Shown in pieces: positions 46,371 to 53,539 of a stretch of DNA of 64,000 nucleotides (position 1 is the stretch's first letter; every line of letters begins with the position of its first letter). The notes below the pieces were generated by a model. That model ran no database searches. It was not told the origin of the DNA and saw only the letters and a list, made by a program, of their open reading frames with translations. A program made the translations under genes and the position numbers. The stretch is from the NCBI RefSeq assembly GCF_000742835.1, contig NZ_CP008941.1, positions 887,001-951,000 of the forward strand, written 5' to 3'. The stretch is from Candidatus Paracaedibacter acanthamoebae (lineage in GTDB: Bacteria; Pseudomonadota; Alphaproteobacteria; Paracaedibacterales; Paracaedibacteraceae).

Positions 46371-47731
46371 AAGGCTAATATACCGGTCCCGTGTTTAGTA
46401 ATACCACCATTCCCGGAAGCACTACCGGCAAATGTTGTGGAATTAGCTGTTCCCAGCGTTAAAACATCAGCAGCATTGGTCCCAAGAATAAGTAGAGTAC
46501 CGTTGACACCTGTTAGATCTTTGATGGTTTGATTGCCCGCAGCCGCAAGGTCAAAACGAGCACCTGATGAGGAAAGATTGACGGCTGAACTTTGAGCAAT
46601 CGACCCACCAGCGCCCAGAGTGAGTGTTCCAGCGTTAATCGTTGTGGAGCCACTATAGGTGTTTATCCCCGCCAAGGTGGTGACTTTTGTCCCCGTTTTT
46701 GCAATACCACCACTGCCAGAAATTTGGTTGGAATAAGTTTCATCAGCTTGCGTGGGATTAAAAGCCAAAATTGCACCACTGGCTGTATTAACATCCCCTG
46801 CAATAGCCCCATCTGTCGTGCCATTTCCTAATTGCAAGGTTCCCACATTAAGTTGTAAGGTACTGGATAAAGTTGCAGTGTTAAGGAGCGACCATGTGCT
46901 ATTTCCTTGTTTTGCAAAATTAGTAAAACCAGAGAATAGAGGACCATCGACAACCAAATCAAAAGTGCTATCTACTATGCCGCCGAAAGTTAGGGTACCA
47001 TTGGTACCAGCAACTATATTACCGACAAAATTGTAACCATTCTCAAGAATTAAAGTATTTGATGAACCAAAAAACGTGATGGCATTGGTGCGTGTACTGC
47101 CATCGCCACTAAGACCACCCGAAATAGTCCCCCCATTAGTGATTGTTGTCCTCCCTCCCGAAAAACCGACAATCCCAGCGCCCCCTTGACTGTATACACT
47201 GGAAGAAGTTGAACCAGAAGCACCGCCGGCGCCGTTGCCTCCTATACCACCATAGCTGCTATCTTTACGGCCTGAACCACCATTCCCCCCCCGAATTGTC
47301 CCTCTATTAACAATAGTGCTATTTTCATAGAGAAAGACGCCCGCTCCACCGCCACCACTACTACCCTTACCCGCAGGAATAACAGCATAACCACCTCCCG
47401 TGCCTCCCGCTCCACCAGTAATAGCAACCGCAGTATCAGTGCTCAAAATAGTGGTATTACCGCCGCCTCCACCAGTAGAAGAAACAAGAATGACACCACC
47501 TCCTGCTAAACCACCAACACCATTCCCACCCGATCCACCAGAAACGCTCCCAGCACCAGCGCCACTCCCTGTACCACCACCGCCTCCTCCCCCTGCTTCC
47601 GCTATAGGGGTAGCAACATAGTTATTACCGCCTCCTCCATCATTACCATTTGTCCCTGCACTACCCACATTCCCTCCGCTAACGCTAGCCGTACCCCCTT
47701 GCCCCGCCTGTACCACCGGCATAGGCGGCAT
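46304..47731 (-). pseudogene. Autotransporter, Gly-rich passenger (second of three fragments)
   Basis: A 475-codon frame. The first 230 residues are extremely Gly-rich (runs such as EAGGGGGGGTGSGAGAGS), like a PE-PGRS-type or elastic passenger. The remainder holds typical autotransporter-associated repeats (GTLTLGAGGSIAQSS, TFAGSASGNGGITKHGTGIL). It goes out of frame with the barrel fragment near 46370, where TTAACA appears to have become TTACA (one A lost). Confidence 0.8.
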
Positions 47732-47876
47732 TGAAACCTGTTTCTATCCCTGTACCCAACAGAACGGTTGATAGTAAGAAATAACTTATAAAATTTGAGA
47801 GTCTTCTAAAAAGAAAGTTTAGGGAGGAAACTGCAGTGGTTTGAGAGGCAAGAAAGCCAGACAAAATGATCAACAT
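47685..47876 (-). pseudogene. Autotransporter, signal-peptide fragment (first of three)
   Basis: A 63-codon frame with a long signal-like region (FRRLSNFISYFLLSTVLLGTGIETGFNAAYAGG), as in autotransporters with extended signals. It goes out of frame within a run of five G (plus strand C5 at 47694-47698). With four G it would continue GTASVSGG directly into the Gly-rich passenger. GAAAG just before the ATG may serve as ribosome site. Confidence 0.75.
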
Positions 47877-48161
47877 CTTTCTTCAATATGTTTAAAGGCC
47901 CTTACCTTTAGCCTATCTTAATTATTGAAGAATTCCGCCATTTTTATATTTATTAACAATAAGTTAACAAATGAAATCTGCGTTATACGATCTGCACTAC
48001 CCACTAATTCCCCCTCCTGATGATAGGCGCCCACGCTCTTTAAAGAACCGATTAATATTTATAATTTTCTGCAACCACTTATTTCATGCCCCGATTCCCC
48101 TATTGTAATTTGTTGGATGAGCGACTATTTTAGAGATAACAAAGAAAAAGGAGCTATTATT

Positions 48162-48989
48162 ATGGCCATTAGCTTTAGTTCTCTATTAAATTTTGGAAGT
48201 TCACCAAAACGTCGACAGGTCAATGAGGGAACTCATAAAACCCTGTTTGATGGAAGTGAGTCAGGCGCCTATACCATGCAGTTCCGGGACACCCTCTCTC
48301 CGTTGGATAATGAGTTCTTTGAGGTTGCGGGCAAAGGTGCTATAAACAATCGTTTATCAGAACTATTTATGACACGTTTAAATGACATGGGACTGGAAAC
48401 TCACTTCATCCGACGGCTGAATATGTCAGAGCAATTAATTCGCATGGCTGACCCCTATAATTTCCGCGTCACGGTCCATAACGTCGCTGCAGACGAATTT
48501 GCCGAACGTTTAGGATTTGGTGAGCATGAAATTTTATCAAAACCTGTGGTGGAACTATCCCACAAATCTCGTGAGCTAGAATACCCTGTCATCGCCCCTG
48601 AACATGTGGATGCCTTAGATTGGGCAGGCGCGGATGAGGTTGAGGATATTATGTTGATCGCCCGCCGCGTCAATGATTTCCTGAGTGGACAATTTTTTGC
48701 CGTTGGTATGCGGTTACTTAATGTAACCCTTGAATTTGGCCGGATTTATCAGGGCGATTATTTTGAAGAATCTCGGGTACTGATTATTGATGAGATTACC
48801 CCAGACACTTGCAGCATTCTGGACCTACAAACTGGAACACGCCTGGATGGACGCGCCCTTGGTGATACATCACCTCAAGAGCTAGCCTTACGATACCAAG
48901 AAGTTGCCCGTCGTTTTCGAATTTTGGGCGATACAGGACCGCTTGAGTTGAATGAAAATTTTGGCGTTATTGAGCGAGGAGCTTCTTAA
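48162..48989 (+). CDS. Divergent SAICAR-synthase-like protein (PurC paralogue)
   Basis: A 275-residue protein; the ATG at 48162 follows AAGGAG by 8 bases. It clearly belongs to the PurC fold: VAGKGAINNRLSELFMTRLN, ETHFIRRLNMSEQLIR, ARRVNDFLSGQFFAVGMRLLNVTLEFGR and IIDEITPDTCSILD. Key residues differ from true PurC: the ATP-site 'GKAK' segment is NEGTHKTLF, and the substrate motif RNxAAGS reads HNVAADE, losing the Arg and Ser that bind CAIR. The KND motif reads HKSRE. I recall similar changes in Rickettsia 'PurC'. It lies directly before bolA and grxD; purS, purQ and purL, which sit here in many alphaproteobacteria, are missing. SAICAR synthesis is therefore doubtful. Confidence 0.8.
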   Translation: MAISFSSLLNFGSSPKRRQVNEGTHKTLFDGSESGAYTMQFRDTLSPLDNEFFEVAGKGAINNRLSELFMTRLNDMGLETHFIRRLNMSEQLIRMADPYNFRVTVHNVAADEFAERLGFGEHEILSKPVVELSHKSRELEYPVIAPEHVDALDWAGADEVEDIMLIARRVNDFLSGQFFAVGMRLLNVTLEFGRIYQGDYFEESRVLIIDEITPDTCSILDLQTGTRLDGRALGDTSPQELALRYQEVARRFRILGDTGPLELNENFGVIERGAS

Positions 48990-48992
48990 CCC

Positions 48993-49226
48993 ATGGCAAT
49001 GTCAATTGAAGAAATACAAACTCTCATCCAAACAGGCATGCCGGATGCGGAAATTGAAATTAAAGATCTGGCTGGTGACGGAGATCATTATGCGGCTACG
49101 GTAAAATCAGCCGCCTTTGCCGGAAAATCACGCGTACAGCAACATCAGCTTGTGTACCAAGCATTGGGCGGACGCATGGGAGATCAACTCCATGCATTGG
49201 CTCTGACAACATTAGTTAAAGAATAA
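48993..49226 (+). CDS. bolA: BolA family protein
   Basis: A 77-residue BolA/YrbA-like protein. The fold is recognisable from EIQTLIQTGMPDAEIEIKDLAGDGDHYAATVKS, the conserved His-containing loop GDGDHY, and FAGKSRVQQHQLVYQALGG. BolA proteins pair with monothiol glutaredoxins to bridge a [2Fe-2S] cluster; its partner grxD follows 9 bases later, as in most alphaproteobacteria. It begins 3 bases after the PurC-like stop. Confidence 0.95.
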   Translation: MAMSIEEIQTLIQTGMPDAEIEIKDLAGDGDHYAATVKSAAFAGKSRVQQHQLVYQALGGRMGDQLHALALTTLVKE

Positions 49227-49235
49227 GGATAGAGA

Positions 49236-49556
49236 ATGAACAGAAGTATTCACGCCGAATTAGATGCAGAAATCAAGGCAACCCCCATCGTCTTATTTAT
49301 GAAGGGCGATGCTGAGATGCCTCAATGCGGATTTTCTGCAGTGGTTGTGCAAATCTTAAAGCTGTTAAATAAACCCTTTAAAACTGTAAACGTTTTGCTT
49401 GATACAGAAATTCGCCAAGGGATTAAAGACTATAGCAATTGGCCAACAATCCCGCAACTGTATGTTGCAGGTGAATTTGTAGGCGGCTGTGATATTGTCC
49501 GAGAAATGTACCAAACTGGTGAACTACGCCAACTTATTGAAGATAAGGGTCTGTAA
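49236..49556 (+). CDS. grxD: Monothiol glutaredoxin, Grx4 family
   Basis: A 106-residue glutaredoxin with the CGFS active site (MPQCGFSAVVVQIL), the WPTIPQLYV cis-Pro loop and GEFVGGCDIVREMYQTGEL glutathione-binding region. Monothiol Grx proteins carry and transfer [2Fe-2S] clusters with BolA. The ribosome site is AAGGA/GAGA, 5-8 bases before the ATG. A hairpin follows the stop. Confidence 0.96.
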   Translation: MNRSIHAELDAEIKATPIVLFMKGDAEMPQCGFSAVVVQILKLLNKPFKTVNVLLDTEIRQGIKDYSNWPTIPQLYVAGEFVGGCDIVREMYQTGELRQLIEDKGL

Positions 49557-49569
49557 TCTTCATCCATCT

Positions 49570-49596
49570 AAGGAGATGCTCCTGGTATCTCCCCTT
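49570..49596 (+). terminator. Terminator after grxD
   Basis: GGAGAT (49572-49577) pairs with ATCTCC (49587-49592) across a 9-base loop, extended by flanking AA/TT, followed by a pyrimidine run CCTTCTTTC. It lies 15 bases past the grxD stop. Confidence 0.6.
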
Positions 49597-49619
49597 CTTT
49601 CACAATCTTATTAAGTTAT

Positions 49620-49960
49620 AGGGATTCCTTTTCCCGGCCGTTCTTCCTCCCTTCCCAGCCACAGAGCCAGGAACTTAGGATGACAAGCGATTGCCCCTGA
49701 AATATTGACTGTCGAAGTCATACATGGAGTGAGGAAGAGTACCTCATCGTCCTTCACAAAACTTCCTCTTTCCAGGCAAGCGTAGCGCGACCTGGAAACC
49801 ATACCTTAATTTCACGGACATTATGGCTTCTTCATAGCTATAATTTTTTAAATCTTTCTTGCATTAAGATGCAGGCATGGATTCCGGATCAAGTCCGGAA
49901 TGAGGGAGTTTTCATATAAATTTAAGTTTCCGGGTCCGCCCTGCGCTTGCCCGGAAAAAG
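49620..49960. repeat. Intergenic patch of palindromic repeats (patch 3 of 3)
   Basis: This non-coding gap between the converging grxD and acnA genes carries the same modules as 6.5-6.9 and 24.8-25.4 kb: 49769-49798 (TTTCCAGG...CCTGGAAA), 49881-49901 (ATTCCGGA/TCCGGAAT, the same sequence class as 24807-24827) and 49927-49957 (TTTCCGGG...CCCGGAAA). The last lies directly after the acnA stop and may end its transcript. Confidence 0.8.
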
Positions 49961-49964
49961 GGGT

Positions 49965-52649
49965 TCAGGCAACCTCTGCCAAAGCTCTCAGAACATAAGG
50001 CAAAATACCGCCGTTATAGAAATAATCGACCTCATCCTGCGTGTCGATCCGGCACTTTAGGGCAAGAGTAATTTTTTCTCCATTTAGCCGAGTAATTTCA
50101 CAGGTGACGCTCATACCCGGGGCAAGCCCCTTCTCCAGACCGAGGAGAGAGATTGCCTCAAATCCTGTCAGCATTAATGTTTTACGGTTTACACCTTCCG
50201 CGAATTGCAAAGGCAACACACCCATCCCAACCAAGTTAGATCGGTGGATGCGTTCAAAACTTTCCGCAATGACAGCTTTTACACCCAATAAACGCGTTCC
50301 CTTTGCCGCCCAGTCGCGGGAGGAGCCAGTTCCATATTCCTTACCAGCAATCACAATAAGAGGGGTACCTTGTTTTTGATAAGCCATGGCTGCATCATAA
50401 ATTGACATCACCTCTCCTTGGACATCCATCCGAGTCACGCCCCCAGTTTTTTCTGGAACCATTTCATTGGCTAACCTAATATTGGCAAAGGTTCCCCGCA
50501 TCATTACTTCGTGATTCCCCCGCCTGGATCCATAGGAATTAAAATCATGTGCCTCAACAGAGTGACTCTCTAAATACTTGCCTGCCGGGCCATCTTTCTT
50601 AATACTTCCAGCGGGTGAGATATGGTCAGTGGTGACGCTGTCGCCAAGCAAGGCCAGAACTTTAGCACCACTTATATTGCTAACCGTACGTTTGTCATCT
50701 TTAATATCATCAAAGTAGGGGGGGTTCTTAACATAAGTGCTGGACCCTTCCCAGTTGAATGTTTGAGAAGCTGTCGCATCAATGGCTTGCCAATGATCAT
50801 CACCCTTAAAAACGTTAGAGTAGCGCTGGCGGAACATTTCTGGCGTCATGGAATTTGTGACCGCTTCAGCAATTTCCGCTTGGCTTGGCCAAATATCTTT
50901 TAGATAGACAGGCTTTCCATCCTTCGATGTCCCAATTGGGTCTTTCGTCAAATCGATCTTCATGGATCCTGCCAAAGCATAGGCTACGACGAGGGGGGGC
51001 GAGGCTAGATAATTCAATTTCACATGTGGATTAATACGCCCTTCAAAGTTACGGTTCCCCGACAAAACACCCGCCACACTTAGATCCACAGCTTCAACAG
51101 CTTTGGCTAATTGGGGATTGAGAGGGCCAGAGTTACCAATACAGGTGGTGCAACCATAACCCACAAGATGGAAACCAACGGCTTCTAAATCACGCATTAA
51201 TCCGGATTTTTCTAGATAATCACTAACAACCTGAGATCCTGGCGCCAAGGATGTTTTAACCCAGGGCTTAGGTTTAAGGCCCAAGGCGTGGGCTTTGCGG
51301 GCGACGAGACCAGCGCCCAGCATCACGGATGGGTTAGACGTATTGGTACAGCTGGTAATTGCCGCAATCACCACATCGCCGTGATTCAGCTCATAGTCTT
51401 TGCCCTCTACCGCAGCCCCGGGGGCGTCCAATTTATTGTCAGCCTTAAGGGTTGCAAGACAAGATTCCTTAGCATCACTTAAAAGAACTTTATCTTGAGG
51501 ACGCTTAGGGCCCGCAATCGTAGGCAAAACAGTTGATAAATCAAGCTCAACGAATTCATCATACACAGGATCTGGACTGTTAGAATCACGCCATAGTCCC
51601 TGGGCCTTTGCATAGGCCTCAACCAAAGCAATCCGATCCGCTTCACGGCCTGTAAATTCAAGGTAGCGCAATGTTTCTTTATCAACCGGGAAAAAGCCAC
51701 AGGTGGCACCATATTCTGGCGCCATATTGGCAATAGTGGCCCGATCAGCCAAGCTAAGGTGATCGAGACCAGGACCATAAAATTCAACAAATTTCCCGAC
51801 AACGCCTTTGGCCCGAAGAATATTTGTAACGGTCAAAACTAAATCAGTCGCGGTTATACCGTCAGCAAGCTTACCTGTTAACTTAAACCCAACAACTTTT
51901 GGTAATAACATACTTAAGGGTTGCCCCAACATAGCCGCTTCGGCTTCAATACCGCCCACACCCCAACCAAGAACGGCAAGGCCATTAACCATGGTGGTAT
52001 GACTGTCAGTTCCCACCAACGTATCAGGATAGGCAAGGCTCTCACCGTTTTCCATTTCTTTTGTCCAAACGACTTGGGATAAATATTCTAAGTTTACTTG
52101 GTGACAAATCCCAGTTCCTGGCGGTACCACTCGAAAGTTTTTAAATGCTGTTTGACCCCATTTTAAGAACTTATAGCGTTCTGCATTGCGAGTATACTCC
52201 AGCTCAACGTTTTGGTTGAACGCTGATGAATTTGCATAATAGTCAACCATGACAGAGTGATCAATGACCAAGTCAACGGGAATGAGAGGATTAATTTTTT
52301 CAGGGTCTCCCCCCAGAGTTTGCATAGCATCCCGCATAGCCGCCAGGTCGACCACCGCCGGAACTCCAGTAAAATCTTGCATTAAAACCCGAGCCGGAGA
52401 GAAAGCGATTTCACCAAAGGACTTTCCTTCACTTGGCAACTGGGCGCTTGACCGAATATCGGAAATGGTAACATTTTTACCATTTTCATGCCGCAGAAGG
52501 TTTTCTATTAAAACTTTAATGGTATAGGGCAATTTAGAAATAGAACTAATTCCAGCCTTTTCTGCCGCTTCTAAACTAAAATAAGCATAAGTTTTATCCC
52601 CAACCTTCAATGTCGATTTGGTCTTCAGTGAGTCTAGGCCGTTTGTCAT
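49965..52649 (-). CDS. acnA: Aconitate hydratase
   Basis: The 894-residue AcnA/IRP-type aconitase of the TCA cycle, isomerising citrate and isocitrate. The [4Fe-4S] ligands are in ITSCTNTSNPSV and GYGCTTCIGNSGPL; other marks are DFTGVPAVVDLAAMRDA, VGTDSHTTMVNGLAVLGWGVGGIEAEA, NSYGSRRGNHEVMMRGTFANIR and GKEYGTGSSRDWAAKG. The ATG at 52649 follows GGGGG by 8 bases; the longer TTG frame to 52664 is less likely. Length is normal and intact, as for the other large housekeeping genes here. Confidence 0.97.
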   Translation of the reverse strand: MTNGLDSLKTKSTLKVGDKTYAYFSLEAAEKAGISSISKLPYTIKVLIENLLRHENGKNVTISDIRSSAQLPSEGKSFGEIAFSPARVLMQDFTGVPAVVDLAAMRDAMQTLGGDPEKINPLIPVDLVIDHSVMVDYYANSSAFNQNVELEYTRNAERYKFLKWGQTAFKNFRVVPPGTGICHQVNLEYLSQVVWTKEMENGESLAYPDTLVGTDSHTTMVNGLAVLGWGVGGIEAEAAMLGQPLSMLLPKVVGFKLTGKLADGITATDLVLTVTNILRAKGVVGKFVEFYGPGLDHLSLADRATIANMAPEYGATCGFFPVDKETLRYLEFTGREADRIALVEAYAKAQGLWRDSNSPDPVYDEFVELDLSTVLPTIAGPKRPQDKVLLSDAKESCLATLKADNKLDAPGAAVEGKDYELNHGDVVIAAITSCTNTSNPSVMLGAGLVARKAHALGLKPKPWVKTSLAPGSQVVSDYLEKSGLMRDLEAVGFHLVGYGCTTCIGNSGPLNPQLAKAVEAVDLSVAGVLSGNRNFEGRINPHVKLNYLASPPLVVAYALAGSMKIDLTKDPIGTSKDGKPVYLKDIWPSQAEIAEAVTNSMTPEMFRQRYSNVFKGDDHWQAIDATASQTFNWEGSSTYVKNPPYFDDIKDDKRTVSNISGAKVLALLGDSVTTDHISPAGSIKKDGPAGKYLESHSVEAHDFNSYGSRRGNHEVMMRGTFANIRLANEMVPEKTGGVTRMDVQGEVMSIYDAAMAYQKQGTPLIVIAGKEYGTGSSRDWAAKGTRLLGVKAVIAESFERIHRSNLVGMGVLPLQFAEGVNRKTLMLTGFEAISLLGLEKGLAPGMSVTCEITRLNGEKITLALKCRIDTQDEVDYFYNGGILPYVLRALAEVA

Positions 52650-52826
52650 TAAACTATCCCCCAAAATTATCTAACAAGCACAGTTACTTATAAGATAGAG
52701 CGATTCGGTAGTGAACTCAAGTGAGAGTATTATTTACTTAAATTTTCTATAAATAGGGAATGGTGTGATCAGCATGTGGCAAAGAGGATGATAAGAGGAA
52801 GAAAGAATAATTCGCCCCATAAAACA

Positions 52827-52843
52827 GGGCCCTTAAAGAGCCC
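52827..52843 (-). terminator. Terminator after the 52869 secreted-protein gene
   Basis: On the minus strand GGGCTC (52843-52838) pairs with GGGCCC (52832-52827), one G-T wobble, 5-base loop, followed by TGTTTTA. It lies 26 bases past the stop. Confidence 0.6.
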
Positions 52844-52868
52844 CCGGAGGTCATTTTACAATAATTTT

Positions 52869-53477
52869 TTATGAAGGTAGATTAGAATTGTTATAATAGG
52901 TTTTCATAGAAAATAGCCATTCCTCCGGCCAAAAAGACATTTGATTCATTAAATCATCCATTACTTTTTTTTCTGGCAACCAGACTAACTTATAAATTTG
53001 TTTCTCTGTTAAAGAAGAGTCCCCTAAAGTTTTTTGGTACAAAGGCTTCACTAATCTTATATTGTCCTGGATAATTTCATCTCCATAACGATTATAATCA
53101 TCTCTAGTATCTATAATGACATATTTAACTTCTGGTTTTTTTAATAACAACTCAATTTCATCCCTAAACTCTTCTGAATTTAATTTGAATTGGTCACCCG
53201 AAACTGTGTAGATTCCCTCCGGTTTTTCCTTAAACACTGTATTCTCTGTATTCTCTGATTTCATTCTCTTATTCTTGTCAGAAGGCCGGGTATCCCTTGA
53301 TGTTTTATTTTTTAAAGAAACGGTATTTGGATATGAAAGGTCCTTAGAGCAAGAAGGTCGAGAAGTATAAGGAGGAGCTGATGGATACTGGTATTCCATA
53401 GCCAATGCTTCTATTGAGCCAGTGATTAAGAGTAAAGTTGCGCCCATTAAAGAAAATTTCTGAATATTAGAAATCAT
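52869..53477 (-). CDS. Secreted protein of unknown function, downstream partner of the deaminase-like gene
   Basis: A 202-residue protein with a consensus ribosome site (AAGGAGG) 5 bases before the ATG and a signal peptide (FSLMGATLLLITGSIEALA, cleavage about residue 27). Residues 30-90 are basic, Ser/Pro/Lys-rich and probably flexible; residues 95-195 look like a small alpha/beta domain (EIELLLKKPEVKYVIIDTRDD, KPLYQKTLGDSSLTEKQIYKLVWLP). No family recognised. It lies 62 bases after the deaminase-like gene on the same strand and may be an immunity or accessory protein, a suggestion from position only. Confidence 0.7.
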   Translation of the reverse strand: MISNIQKFSLMGATLLLITGSIEALAMEYQYPSAPPYTSRPSCSKDLSYPNTVSLKNKTSRDTRPSDKNKRMKSENTENTVFKEKPEGIYTVSGDQFKLNSEEFRDEIELLLKKPEVKYVIIDTRDDYNRYGDEIIQDNIRLVKPLYQKTLGDSSLTEKQIYKLVWLPEKKVMDDLMNQMSFWPEEWLFSMKTYYNNSNLPS

Positions 53478-53539
53478 TTTAACCTCCTTAGTGTTTTTTT
53501 ATTTATACCACATTTAAATTTATTAGTAAATACTTCAGC

